Positions 48,624-57,837 of a DNA stretch of 64,000 bases are shown in pieces (positions within the stretch are counted from its first letter, which is position 1; each line of letters opens with the position of its first letter). Below the pieces are notes generated by a model. It did not search any database. It was not told the DNA's origin and saw only the letters and a program-made list of their open reading frames with translations. Made by a program: the position numbers and the translations under genes. The DNA is from Clostridiales bacterium (GTDB lineage Bacteria > Bacillota > Clostridia > Lachnospirales > Lachnospiraceae), in NCBI GenBank assembly GCA_019420275.1, contig JAHZHN010000009.1:1-64000 (forward strand), read 5' to 3'.

Positions 48624-50249
48624 TTATGAATCACGAGATGTTCGTTTTGCCATCCACTGGAATAAATATTTTGCTATCATATTTACTGCCAGAATAAACA
48701 AAGATAAAACGAACACTTCGTTAAATCTGTTATAATACTGCAATTCTTTAATCTTGGTTGTGATCACCATCGTATAAGCGCCTGCGATAAAAATAACTGC
48801 ACTGATCGTTACCATGGCATTGACAAAATAATAGCTAAACACTTCCAAGAGTGTACTGAAAGCATTCGGAGTAACGACCCGGATAATTGTCTTAATCCAG
48901 GAATCTCCCATCAGCATTGCCGTAGTCTCCCAAGAGGCATTCATTTTTGAAAGTGAGTTTTTCATCATAAGATATGGGGTTGAAAAGTAATGCACCACAT
49001 CACAGATAATCAAGATCAAAAATGTGCCCTGCAGACTAGTTCCAGAAAATGTCAGCAAAAACGCGATACCGAGTACCATTCCCGGTATTGTATTGATCAC
49101 CAACGCAATTGCCTCAATCATACTCTTAAGTTTCCCATTTAATGTACTCCTCGCCGTAACCATTGCTGCCCCGTAACTAATAAATACACCGGCAACAGCC
49201 ACACAAAATGCAACAAACAAAGAATTCGTAAATACACTCAATAGATTTGGGTCCTGCAAAACTGATGTAAAATGATTCAGAGTAAACCCAAGCCGGTACG
49301 GCCATTCTTCTACAAATGGGATCACGAAAATTACCGCAAAAATAGATAAAATTCCAAACATGATACATCCGCTGATGACTATGAAAATTCCATCTCGGAC
49401 ATAGTTTTTCTCAAGTTCTACTTCAGATATCTTACTGTAGCGGATATTATACCGCTCCAGCCATTTCAAAATAACGATACTGATAATAGATGGAAGCAGC
49501 ATCACCAGCGCAATCACGGCGCCTCGATTGAAATCCGGAATGCTGCCCAGCATTTCTTCATAAAGGATTCCTGCAATCGTATCTACTTTTCCTCCCACAG
49601 ATTCTGGAATACCGAAATCTGTAAAACTCAGGAAAAATGACTGAATAAACGCAGTCGCCAAAGTACCCAGAAGCGGCCTTAATACTGCAATATGAAAATT
49701 CGCCACTGCATGATCTCCCATAAGTTTTGATACCACACCAAATTTTTTATCAATATAACCCATTGTATTGTAAATCAGCATGAACGCCGTTGGGATGGTA
49801 TAAATTACATAGCCTAAAGTCAGGCCTGGAAATCCATACATATAAACATCAATGCCAAACAGTTTTGTTAAAAGCCCCTGTTTTCCAAAAGAATAAACAA
49901 TGGCAAATCCATATGTAATCGTGGGAAGCAGCATAGGAAGGGAAGCTACTCCATGAATGATCTTTTTCCATGGTCCCGGTACATTCGTATAATAAATGGT
50001 ATATGCCAGCAAAAATGCCAGGACTGTTGTAATCAGCGCACTCCCTATGGATACCATAAGACTGTTTTTTAATGCATCTAAAAATCCGATTCCCTGTATC
50101 ACATCTTTAAAATACTGTACTGTAAAACTTCCATTTCCCCAAAATGCCTGATTCAGCAGCCGCAGAAACGGTACGATCAAAAAACCAAGGAAAATAAGTA
50201 AGATAATTCCATATATAATTTTAATTTCAATGTTCTTTCTCTCTGTCAT
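48624..50249 (-). CDS. 2-aminoethylphosphonate ABC transporter permease, two fused permease domains
   Basis: A 541-aa protein with about twelve membrane helices and two BPD-type permease domains (about 55-270 and 335-535), each with an EAA-like loop (STL...; LMGDHAVANFHIAVLRPL and LMGDSWIKTIIRVVTP). The fused form is typical of PhnU/V2 and FbpB systems, so one chain fills both permease positions. Ribosome site weak. Works with the ATPase encoded 30 nt upstream. Confidence 0.9.
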   Translation of the reverse strand: MTERKNIEIKIIYGIILLIFLGFLIVPFLRLLNQAFWGNGSFTVQYFKDVIQGIGFLDALKNSLMVSIGSALITTVLAFLLAYTIYYTNVPGPWKKIIHGVASLPMLLPTITYGFAIVYSFGKQGLLTKLFGIDVYMYGFPGLTLGYVIYTIPTAFMLIYNTMGYIDKKFGVVSKLMGDHAVANFHIAVLRPLLGTLATAFIQSFFLSFTDFGIPESVGGKVDTIAGILYEEMLGSIPDFNRGAVIALVMLLPSIISIVILKWLERYNIRYSKISEVELEKNYVRDGIFIVISGCIMFGILSIFAVIFVIPFVEEWPYRLGFTLNHFTSVLQDPNLLSVFTNSLFVAFCVAVAGVFISYGAAMVTARSTLNGKLKSMIEAIALVINTIPGMVLGIAFLLTFSGTSLQGTFLILIICDVVHYFSTPYLMMKNSLSKMNASWETTAMLMGDSWIKTIIRVVTPNAFSTLLEVFSYYFVNAMVTISAVIFIAGAYTMVITTKIKELQYYNRFNEVFVLSLFILAVNMIAKYLFQWMAKRTSRDS

Positions 50250-50279
50250 TTTTCTGTCCTATTTTTTGTTCTGTCTTTT

Positions 50280-51062
50280 TTATGACACATGAACCTGCTT
50301 TCCTTCCGTCATATTTTTTCTGTCGCCAAACAAAGTAAAAATATTGTTTCTTTTGATCCTAAGCTGATTTAAAATAAATTTCTCCACAAATTCTCCGCTC
50401 GGTTTATGAATGATTTCATTCGGATTACCAAACTGTGCAATTTTTCCTTCATTTACGATCATAATCCTGTCTGATAAGGTCAGTGCTTCTTCCGGATCGT
50501 GAGTTACAATGATCGTCGTCAGATGATATTCTTTGGCAATGGTCTTAATCCTGTCTTTGATAGATTCTTTGATAACTCCGTCCAGAGCACTCAGCGGCTC
50601 ATCCAGCAGAAGGATTTTCGGTTTCATTACCATAGTCCTTGCCAAAGCTACTCTCTGTTTTTGCCCTCCTGAAAGCTGTTCAATCTTTTTCATTAAATGT
50701 TCTCTCAGTCCCAGAAGATCAATGAGTTCTTCCACTTCTTCTTTCGTAGAAATATCAGGTTTGTTTTTCAATCCATATGTAATATTTTTATAAACATTCA
50801 AATTAGGAAATAAGGCGTAATCCTGAAATACAATATTAAATCCCCTCTTTTCCATCGGAACATTTGTCATATCCTCTCCGTTATAGATAATTTTTCCGCT
50901 GTCTGCATCTGTAATTCCAAGAATCAAATTCAGCAGCGTTGTTTTCCCGCATCCAGATGGACCTAAGATGGAAACAATTTCTCCATCCTGGATATCCAGA
51001 TTGATTCCGTCTAAGACAGTTGTACCATCATATGATTTTTTTATATTTTCCAGTTTTAACAT
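50280..51062 (-). CDS. 2-aminoethylphosphonate ABC transporter ATP-binding protein
   Basis: A 260-aa ABC ATPase with Walker A GPSGCGKTT (34-42), Q-loop FQDYALFPN, signature LSGGQKQR, Walker B ILLLDEPLSALDG and the switch His in IIVTHDPEEAL. It lacks the long C-terminal TOBE domain. First gene of the operon, behind AAGGAG. Named from its operon partners phnW and phnX. Confidence 0.92.
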   Translation of the reverse strand: MLKLENIKKSYDGTTVLDGINLDIQDGEIVSILGPSGCGKTTLLNLILGITDADSGKIIYNGEDMTNVPMEKRGFNIVFQDYALFPNLNVYKNITYGLKNKPDISTKEEVEELIDLLGLREHLMKKIEQLSGGQKQRVALARTMVMKPKILLLDEPLSALDGVIKESIKDRIKTIAKEYHLTTIIVTHDPEEALTLSDRIMIVNEGKIAQFGNPNEIIHKPSGEFVEKFILNQLRIKRNNIFTLFGDRKNMTEGKQVHVS

Positions 51063-51148
51063 AAATTGAAACTCCTTCTTTCATAATCAATGATCTCTCT
51101 GCATTTCCTGTTTCCCGCATCATTTGATCATCCCTGTATTTTCCCCGG

Positions 51149-51180
51149 ATGACATTCATGTTGAAACATGTGTCATTATA
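51149..51180 (-). promoter_or_regulatory. phosphonate operon promoter and dyad operator
   Basis: An extended -10, TGATATAAT (TATAAT at 51180-51175), is followed at once by a nested dyad: ATGACA...TGTCAT outside and CATGTT-TC-AACATG inside (51149-51176, with a 2-nt asymmetry). The -35 is weak. A dyad overlapping the -10 and transcription start suits repressor binding, probably by the adjacent RpiR protein. Confidence 0.55.
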
Positions 51181-51215
51181 TCAACTTGACTTTTTTTAAA
51201 CTATCATAAAAAAAT

Positions 51216-51256
51216 AAAGACCATGTTAAGCAGATGTAAAACTTAACATAGTCTTT
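51216..51256 (-). terminator. terminator of the RpiR gene
   Basis: AAAGACTATGTTAAG and CTTAACATGGTCTTT pair with one mismatch around an 11-nt loop, followed on the minus strand by ATTTTTTT. It separates the regulator from the phosphonate operon. Confidence 0.85.
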
Positions 51257-51287
51257 ACATAGAAAACTTGTTATTAAATTACAAATT

Positions 51288-52157
51288 TTAATCTTCATAT
51301 GCCTTGTCCTGAATCAGCCTGCTGCTGGCATCCAGTTTTTGAGCATACTTGTCATAATTAGAAATTATAAGGCCCATATAAATCATATCCACCAATGCCA
51401 GCTGAGAAGTCCTGGAAAAAATTGCATCTCCATAAAATAACTGTTCCTGACTTGTACAAATCAGTAAATCCGCATATTTGCTGATCACGGAATCTCTGAA
51501 ATTTGTAATTACAATCGTCGTTGCCTTACTTCTTTTTGCCGACTTGACTGCCTCTACCGTATCTTCAGAACATCCAGAATAAGAAATCCCAATCGCAACA
51601 TCATCTTTTGTAAGATTTCCAGCACAAATTCTCTGATGATAAGAATCATCCATATATCGGCAGTTTAATCCAAGATATAAAAGCTTCGTAAGCAGATCTC
51701 GGGCCGCCACATTGGAATTTTCCACACTGTAAATGTCAATCATTCGGGCATGGTTAAGAACATCAATTACTTTTTTATAAGTTTTGATGGAAATGCTTTT
51801 CAAATTTTCCTCTAAAATCTTAGATGTTGTCGTAACAATCTTCCTCGGAACATCTTCCAGACGATCTTCTTTTTCCAAAGAAAATCCATACATTGGCTGC
51901 TGCATTCCTTTTATTTCCTGATTCTTTGCAAGCTCCATGATCAGCGCATGCCGAAAATCTTTAAAGCCCCAGAATCCAATCGCTCTCACCATACGAAGGA
52001 CAGTAGGCTGGCTGACACCGCATAGATCCGATAATTCTTTCAGAGACATATTTTGAATTTCTTCAAAATGATCCAGGACATAATTGGCCACTTTTTGCTC
52101 TGAGGCCCGCATATCTCCATATTGTACTTCTATTGACAATCTAATTTCGCTTTTCAT
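51288..52157 (-). CDS. MurR/RpiR family transcriptional regulator
   Basis: A 289-aa regulator. N-terminal HTH_6 domain (1-about 78: SEQKVANYVLDHFEE, MSLKELSDLCGVSQPTVLRMVRAIGFWGFKDF) and a C-terminal SIS phospho-sugar-binding domain (about 125-250: AIGISYSGCSEDTVEAVKSAK, TTIVITNF). ATG 52157 follows ACAAGGAG. It lies just upstream of the phosphonate operon on the same strand but has its own terminator. A role in controlling that operon is inferred from position; the ligand could be a phosphonate or a sugar phosphate. Confidence 0.92.
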   Translation of the reverse strand: MKSEIRLSIEVQYGDMRASEQKVANYVLDHFEEIQNMSLKELSDLCGVSQPTVLRMVRAIGFWGFKDFRHALIMELAKNQEIKGMQQPMYGFSLEKEDRLEDVPRKIVTTTSKILEENLKSISIKTYKKVIDVLNHARMIDIYSVENSNVAARDLLTKLLYLGLNCRYMDDSYHQRICAGNLTKDDVAIGISYSGCSEDTVEAVKSAKRSKATTIVITNFRDSVISKYADLLICTSQEQLFYGDAIFSRTSQLALVDMIYMGLIISNYDKYAQKLDASSRLIQDKAYED

Positions 52158-52298
52158 AAAACTCCTTGTAATTTTGCTACAAAAACAGAAGAACAAATTT
52201 CTATTTTCAATCATTTTTCGTATGAAAAATTTTCCGGATACCAGAAAAGGATTTTTGTTAAATTTGAGTAAAACAGCAAATCCCTTTCTTACATCTCC

Positions 52299-52967
52299 CT
52301 AATTACGAAATTCCCGTACCATGATCATCCCGGATAAAAGAAGGACTATGCTGCATAAAAACACCGATTTTTGTCCTGCCATGTCTGCCATTAATCCTCC
52401 GATTACAGCTCCTATGATAAAAAACACAATCACACTGTAATACTTTAGTCCTTTAGAAAAAAACATGCGGTCTTTTGTCTGGACGTACTGAAACATGGAT
52501 TCTGTTCCGCTTCTTAAATTTCCTGTACACATTGTGCTGGCAAAGGCATTTCCATGTACTTTTCGAAAAGTCTGTACCTGCACAGCACATACAAAAGAAA
52601 TCAAAACATTAGCGATTACGTCCATTCTTCCCAGAGGAATCAGTCCGACCACGGCTAAAAGAACTGCTTCCAGTATTACAATTCGCTGCCTCCAGTGGAT
52701 TTTACTTTGGGTTTTAAATACTTTCTTCATAATTTCTACCAGTACTACCCCCGCCGCAAAGGCCAGAATGGGCACCAGATAATGAATCACCACAGATAAA
52801 TCCCGTTTCTGTATATATACTCCCAGCAAGGCAATATTTCCGGTCTGTGCATTGGCAAATACTCCGCCTCTTAAAAGATAACTATAGGCATCTAAAAATC
52901 CTCCTACAATGGCAAGCAGTGCTGCCAAAAACAGACTTTCTGATGTCTGCAGACGTTTTTCTTCCAT
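52299..52967 (-). CDS. YoaK (DUF1275) family membrane protein
   Basis: A 222-aa protein with six or so transmembrane helices. The family pattern is GGFLDAYSYLLRGGVFANAQTGN (split over TM1) and CAVQVQTFRKVHGNAFASTMCTGNLR. Function unknown. ATG 52967 shares its A with the stop of the M18 aminopeptidase gene (TAATG), so the two are translationally coupled. Confidence 0.9.
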   Translation of the reverse strand: MEEKRLQTSESLFLAALLAIVGGFLDAYSYLLRGGVFANAQTGNIALLGVYIQKRDLSVVIHYLVPILAFAAGVVLVEIMKKVFKTQSKIHWRQRIVILEAVLLAVVGLIPLGRMDVIANVLISFVCAVQVQTFRKVHGNAFASTMCTGNLRSGTESMFQYVQTKDRMFFSKGLKYYSVIVFFIIGAVIGGLMADMAGQKSVFLCSIVLLLSGMIMVREFRN

Positions 52968-54247
52968 TAAAATTCCACTTCCTTTCCAGCGCAATAAAAG
53001 GCTGTCATAAGGCGAATCATAGCGTCCAGGTCTTTTACGCCGGCTGTTTCATAAGAAGAATGCATGGAAAGCTGCGGCATTCCAATATCCGCAGACCGCA
53101 TGGAAACCTGTCCGGTCAGAATATTTCCCAAGGTAGAACCCCCTGGTACATCCGACCGGTTATAATAAATCTGACATGGAATTTCTTCTTTTCGGCAAAG
53201 ATACTGTACCACTGCTCCTGACCACGCATCTGTCGTATATTTTTGTGCCGCATTGTATTTTAGAACAATTCCTTTGTTCAGATACGGACGATTTGTGGGA
53301 TCTGCCTTCTCTGTATAATTTGGATGCAGCGCATGGGCATTGTCAGCCGAAAGCAGAAAACTATCAGCAACCGCCATGGAATATCCTTCTTCATCCTTTC
53401 CCGCAAGAGTACAGATTCTTCTTAGCAATTCCGGCAAAAAAGTAGATCCTGCTCCCTGTTTCGTCTGACTTCCTACTTCTTCATTATCAAAAACACAGTA
53501 CATGGTAACATAATCTTTTGATTCTCCGCTTAGCATAGCCTGAAGAGACGCAAAAGCACACTCCAAGTCATCTAATTTGGGAGAAGCAATCAGTTCTTCC
53601 TGAGCTCCCAGCACGGTTCCCGGCATACGATTGTATAAAAACATATCGTAAGACAGTATTTGATCTTTCCCAACTTTTGCTTCTTTTGCCAACAGAGAAC
53701 GGAATCCTTCTTTTCCACAGGATATTCCAAACAGCGGCAAAAGGTCTTTCTGAGGATTTAATTCCTTGCGTTCTCGTCCAGACATATGAATGGCAAGATT
53801 TGGAATGATCATCAGATCACGGTCGATATTGCAAAGCAGGCTTTTAAGCTTTCCTTTTTCTTCTATTATAACACGCCCTGCGGCAGACAATGGACGGTCA
53901 AACCATGTATCTAAAATCATTCCGCCATACTTTTCAACATTTAACTTGGTATAATATTGTTCTGTTTCTATCTCCGGCTGATCTTTGATTCGAAAAGTCG
54001 GAGAATCTCCATGACTGGCAACAATATGAAAACCGAAAAAGTCTTTTCTTGGAATATGAAAAGCCACAATGGAGCTCTCATTGCGTGTTACAAAATAACC
54101 CTTTCCTTCTTCTAGATTCCAAGCTTCCTTTTCTTTTAATTCTGTAAAGCCGGCCTCTGTCAGCTGTTTCTTCACACTTTCCACAACATGAAAACAGCTG
54201 GGGCTTTCTTCTATAAATTTCAGTAATCTCTCTGCCTGTGATTTCAT
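52967..54247 (-). CDS. M18 family aminopeptidase
   Basis: A 426-aa cytoplasmic di-zinc aminopeptidase of the aspartyl/M18 type. Metal-ligand regions are VASHGDSPTFRI, CVFDNEEVGSQTKQGA, SADNAHALHPNY and the C-terminal MHSSYETAGVKDLDAM. Matches ApeB-like proteins. ATG 54247 follows CAGGAGG; upstream extension of 18 codons overlaps deoC. It probably feeds amino acids from peptides. Confidence 0.94.
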   Translation of the reverse strand: MKSQAERLLKFIEESPSCFHVVESVKKQLTEAGFTELKEKEAWNLEEGKGYFVTRNESSIVAFHIPRKDFFGFHIVASHGDSPTFRIKDQPEIETEQYYTKLNVEKYGGMILDTWFDRPLSAAGRVIIEEKGKLKSLLCNIDRDLMIIPNLAIHMSGRERKELNPQKDLLPLFGISCGKEGFRSLLAKEAKVGKDQILSYDMFLYNRMPGTVLGAQEELIASPKLDDLECAFASLQAMLSGESKDYVTMYCVFDNEEVGSQTKQGAGSTFLPELLRRICTLAGKDEEGYSMAVADSFLLSADNAHALHPNYTEKADPTNRPYLNKGIVLKYNAAQKYTTDAWSGAVVQYLCRKEEIPCQIYYNRSDVPGGSTLGNILTGQVSMRSADIGMPQLSMHSSYETAGVKDLDAMIRLMTAFYCAGKEVEF

Positions 54248-54248
54248 A

Positions 54249-54932
54249 TCAAGCCTCCTGATATTGTTTTCTATACTCTTCGATAATTGCGACTCCTGCA
54301 CTGGTACCTAGTCTTTGTGCTCCTGCTTCCACCATAGCAAGCGCCGTCTTTAAATCCCGGATACCTCCAGCCGCCTTTACTTTAACATCATCTCCAACAA
54401 TAGATTTCATAAGGGCAACATCTTCTGGTGTCGCTCCTCCAGTTCCAAATCCAGTAGATGTTTTTATAAAATCCGGCCTTACTCTTCTTGCAATCTCTGC
54501 TACTTTCGTCTTTTCCTCATTCGTAAGATAACAATTTTCAAAAATAACTTTTGATATGACTCTTTCTTTCCTGCAGACTCTTACAATTGACTCCATTTCT
54601 CTTTCAATATGTCCATAATTATGATTTTTCAGCTCTGCTACATTGATCACATAATCAATCTCATCAGCGCCTCTTTCAATGGCGTCTTTCGTCTCAAAAA
54701 TTTTGCATTCCAAAGTCGTCTGTCCCAACGGGAATCCAATCGCCGCCCCCACATGGACTGGTGATTCCTTTAATTTTTCTTTGCATCGGATAATCTGTGC
54801 CGGATTGATTGCCACCATCTTAAAGTGATATTTCATCGCCTCATTACACAATTGTTCAAATGCCGCATCATCAGCATAAGCCTTTAGATTGGTATGATCG
54901 ATCATACCTGCCAATTCTTCCTCTGTTATCAT
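54249..54932 (-). CDS. deoC: deoxyribose-phosphate aldolase
   Basis: A 227-aa class I aldolase that splits deoxyribose-5-phosphate into acetaldehyde and glyceraldehyde-3-phosphate. Schiff-base Lys is in FIKTSTGFG, the proton-relay Lys in VKAAGGIRDL, and DHTNLKAYA marks the N-terminus. AAAAGGAGG precedes the ATG. It lies 1 nt before the M18 aminopeptidase gene. No other deoxynucleoside genes are in the window. Confidence 0.96.
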   Translation of the reverse strand: MITEEELAGMIDHTNLKAYADDAAFEQLCNEAMKYHFKMVAINPAQIIRCKEKLKESPVHVGAAIGFPLGQTTLECKIFETKDAIERGADEIDYVINVAELKNHNYGHIEREMESIVRVCRKERVISKVIFENCYLTNEEKTKVAEIARRVRPDFIKTSTGFGTGGATPEDVALMKSIVGDDVKVKAAGGIRDLKTALAMVEAGAQRLGTSAGVAIIEEYRKQYQEA

Positions 54933-55034
54933 ATTCCGTTTTCCTCCTTTTGCAGAAACTCCACATCATTCCGTTGCCTTTTGATGTCTTTTACCATTTT
55001 ACTCTTTTTATCTGAGGAAAAAAAGTCTTTCTTT

Positions 55035-55580
55035 TCAGACAGACTGCTGCAGTTTTTTCATGATCTTTCCAAGCTCCTTAATATCTCTGATAATATCACC
55101 TGTTTCCAAAGAATGATTTCCTCCATCCATCTGATACAGTGGAATCCCCTTTTCATTACACGCCTGCTTTAATTTTGAACAGTCCACAAAAGGATCACTT
55201 GTTCCGGAAAAGATAATTGTTTCTCCTGACCCCAGCAGCGGAATGGTTACTTCTACCGGCGTAAAACAAATATGCTTCCAGTCTTTCTTCCACTCATGGA
55301 TCAATCTGCACGCGGCGATGGATCCTATGCTTTTTGAAATAAAAACGATTTCTTCATATGACTGTACATCCATCTGATCAAAAGCCTTTTTTGCCTGATC
55401 TGTTACTATTTTCCCCATAACATCCAGATTATCTTTTGTCCATTCCGGAAGACTGCGGTATGTAATTTCTTTTATTTCATATCCTCTTTTGCGAAACAGT
55501 TTCTTGGCATAATACAGCAAAGGTTTATCACTGTGATATCCGAGCCCCGGCAAAATCAGAGCCATTCTTTTTTTATTCAT
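55035..55580 (-). CDS. alpha/beta hydrolase-like protein
   Basis: A 181-aa small alpha/beta hydrolase: LILPGLGYHSDKPLLYY oxyanion-type start, nucleophile elbow FISKSIGSIAA (Ser in S-x-S-x-G form), Asp in IFSGTSDPFVD and His in MDGGNHSLE. The Ser-Asp-His set is complete. Substrate unknown. ATG 55580 overlaps the LysR stop by 8 nt, so it is co-translated with the regulator. Confidence 0.75.
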   Translation of the reverse strand: MNKKRMALILPGLGYHSDKPLLYYAKKLFRKRGYEIKEITYRSLPEWTKDNLDVMGKIVTDQAKKAFDQMDVQSYEEIVFISKSIGSIAACRLIHEWKKDWKHICFTPVEVTIPLLGSGETIIFSGTSDPFVDCSKLKQACNEKGIPLYQMDGGNHSLETGDIIRDIKELGKIMKKLQQSV

Positions 55581-56472
55581 GTATTTCCCCTCCTAATTTC
55601 TGAAACTCATGAAATATTTTCTCATATTCTTCTGAAAAAATGCTATCCTTTCTCCAGACAAAATTAAAGTCATGAAATACCTGGAAATCTTCCAGCAAAA
55701 TTTCCTTCAAACTGCCTTTTTCTAATTCTTTTCGGACAGCCGCCCGATACAAAAAGGTAATGCCTCGTCCAGCCTCTGCCATCGATTTAATAACATGAAT
55801 GCTGCTGATTTCATGCCTTCTGCAAAAATTAGAAATTGACAGATTCTGCGTCTGTAGGTTTTTCTCTAATACTTCTCTGGTACCGGAACCCTGTTCTCGG
55901 ACAATCAGTCTCTCTCCAAACAGATCCCGAATCCTTCCTGGCTGATTCTGAAACTGATAGTCTGGTGAAGCTACAAGAATAAATTTTTCCTTCGACCAAA
56001 CTTGGTATTCGTATGCGTCCTTTTCAAAATACCCTTCCACTGCCGCAAAATCAATCTGCCCATCATCAAGCTTTTTTAAAAGTTCCTGGGTATTTCCAAT
56101 TTCCATCACCATATCTGTCTGTGGATACTTGAGAAGAAAATGCCGCATTACTTCAGGGAAAACAAAATCTCCAATGGTCAATGTTGCCCCACAGACCAGG
56201 GATGCGTGTTCTTTCCGAACTTCCTCCAGCTTTTTTCGAAGATACATTTCATCATGCCGAAAAGTTTTCGCACTGTTTAAAAAAAGCCTCCCTTCTTTAG
56301 TCAGAGTCATTTTCTTCCCTTGAAATTGAAAAAAAGTTGTATGATACATCTCTTCTAAATATTTGATATGCTGAGATACCGCAGGCTGAGTGATGTTCAG
56401 CGCCCGGGCAGCTTTTGTGAAATTCATAAATTTACAGACTTCCAGAAACGTATCAATTCTGTAATCTAACAT
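55573..56472 (-). CDS. LysR family transcriptional regulator
   Basis: A 299-aa regulator with the N-terminal HTH (FTKAARALNITQPAVSQHIKYLE, about 18-40) and a substrate-binding domain (about 90-290) with GATLTIGDFVFPEV and VREQGSGTREVLE. Divergent from the yeiH-type gene, the usual layout for the CysL/YeiE regulators that control it. Starts after AAGGATTG. The effector is unknown. Confidence 0.92.
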   Translation of the reverse strand: MLDYRIDTFLEVCKFMNFTKAARALNITQPAVSQHIKYLEEMYHTTFFQFQGKKMTLTKEGRLFLNSAKTFRHDEMYLRKKLEEVRKEHASLVCGATLTIGDFVFPEVMRHFLLKYPQTDMVMEIGNTQELLKKLDDGQIDFAAVEGYFEKDAYEYQVWSKEKFILVASPDYQFQNQPGRIRDLFGERLIVREQGSGTREVLEKNLQTQNLSISNFCRRHEISSIHVIKSMAEAGRGITFLYRAAVRKELEKGSLKEILLEDFQVFHDFNFVWRKDSIFSEEYEKIFHEFQKLGGEIHE

Positions 56473-56489
56473 AATCTTTCAATCCTTGC

Positions 56490-56522
56490 ATAATATTATT
56501 TTATCGTTTCATAATATATTAT
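56490..56522. promoter_or_regulatory. paired A/T palindromes in the LysR-yeiH intergenic region
   Basis: ATAATATTAT (56490-56499) and ATAATATATTAT (56511-56522) are perfect short palindromes about two helical turns apart, between the divergent LysR and yeiH-type genes. A TATAAT at 56549-56554 could be the -10 for yeiH. They may be LysR boxes, but A/T-rich DNA gives such matches easily. Confidence 0.35.
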
Positions 56523-56595
56523 AATTTTTATTTATGTATCAGTCAATGTATAATATATCTCGATTCAAACAAACGAAAAAGAAAAGAGGTATCTT

Positions 56596-57600
56596 ATGAA
56601 AACAAACACAAAAAATATTCCAGGACTTTTGCTCTGCCTGTGCATTGCTGTTCCTGCATGGTTTTTAGGCAACCTTCTGCCGGTCATTGGAGGTCCCGTA
56701 TTTGCGATTCTTGCAGGAATGATCATAACAATCTTTGTAAAAGATAAAGGAATCTGCCACGACGGAATTACCTTTACATCAAAAAAAATCCTTCAGCTTG
56801 CTGTCATCCTCCTGGGATTCGGAATGAATCTTTCTGATATTCTTTCCAAAGGAAAACAGTCACTGCCGATTATTGTAGCGACAATCTCAACTTCTCTGAT
56901 TGTCTCTTATATTATTTACCGGGTTCTCCATATGGATGCAAAAATTTCCACATTGATCGGAATTGGCTCTTCCATATGCGGCGGATCTGCTATTGCAGCT
57001 ACCGCACCTGTTATTGAAGCGGATGATGAAGAAATCGCACAGTCTATTTCTGTAATCTTTCTGTTTAATGTAGCTGCTGCGCTGATCTTCCCTTCACTTG
57101 GTGCTGCTCTAGGGCTTTCCAACGAAGGATTTGGGCTCTTCGCCGGTACCGCAGTCAATGATACTTCTTCTGTTACCGCAACAGCTGCCGCATGGGATGG
57201 AATTCACGGAAGCAATACATTGGATGCCGCAACAATCGTAAAACTTACCAGAACTCTGGCTATTATTCCGATTACCCTTGTTCTTGGCATTCTCCAGGCA
57301 CGAAAAAAGAAAGACGGCACTTCCACATTCAGCTTCAAGCGCGCCTTTCCTATGTTCATCTTATTTTTTGTGCTGGCATCCATCATCACAACGGTTTTCG
57401 CTCTCCCGGCTTCCATTACAAGTCCGTTAAAGGATCTTAGTAAATTCTTTATTGTCATGGCAATGGCAGCGATTGGTCTTAATACAGATATCATTTCTCT
57501 TGTAAAAACTGGTGCAAAACCAATTTTCATGGGATTTATCTGCTGGGTATCCATTGCCGCTGTGAGTCTTGCCATACAAGCAGCCATTGGCATTATGTAA
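56596..57600 (+). CDS. YeiH family putative sulfate exporter (UPF0324)
   Basis: A 334-aa membrane protein with about ten helices. Family features are FGMNLSDIL, GIGSSICGGSAIAATAPVI, FLFNVAAALIFPSLG and GTAVNDTSSVTATA. Proposed to export sulfate or sulfite-type ions; the true substrate is unproven. GAGGTATC precedes the ATG. Divergent LysR gene is the likely regulator. Confidence 0.9.
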   Translation: MKTNTKNIPGLLLCLCIAVPAWFLGNLLPVIGGPVFAILAGMIITIFVKDKGICHDGITFTSKKILQLAVILLGFGMNLSDILSKGKQSLPIIVATISTSLIVSYIIYRVLHMDAKISTLIGIGSSICGGSAIAATAPVIEADDEEIAQSISVIFLFNVAAALIFPSLGAALGLSNEGFGLFAGTAVNDTSSVTATAAAWDGIHGSNTLDAATIVKLTRTLAIIPITLVLGILQARKKKDGTSTFSFKRAFPMFILFFVLASIITTVFALPASITSPLKDLSKFFIVMAMAAIGLNTDIISLVKTGAKPIFMGFICWVSIAAVSLAIQAAIGIM

Positions 57601-57653
57601 AACTCAGACGCTGTACTTTAACTCATCTGATTTACGTACACCTCTGACATATG

Positions 57654-57711
57654 AAAATTCCGGAAAACCAGATCCTATTATCATTTTAAACTAGTGGTTT
57701 TCCGGAATTTT
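57654..57711 (+). terminator. terminator of the yeiH-type gene
   Basis: AAAATTCCGGAAAACCA and TGGTTTTCCGGAATTTT form a perfect 17-bp stem around a 24-nt loop. The run of T at its end is short. Confidence 0.65.
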
Positions 57712-57837
57712 AAGCATTCTTTGAAGATCCGATGCATACGTAAGACCAGCATCTTCTTCAAGCAGACACTTTTTATGTGCATAGACATCTTTCTTTGACT
57801 TTTATGGTTTTTGGAGTTTTTCCCATAAATCGTTTTT

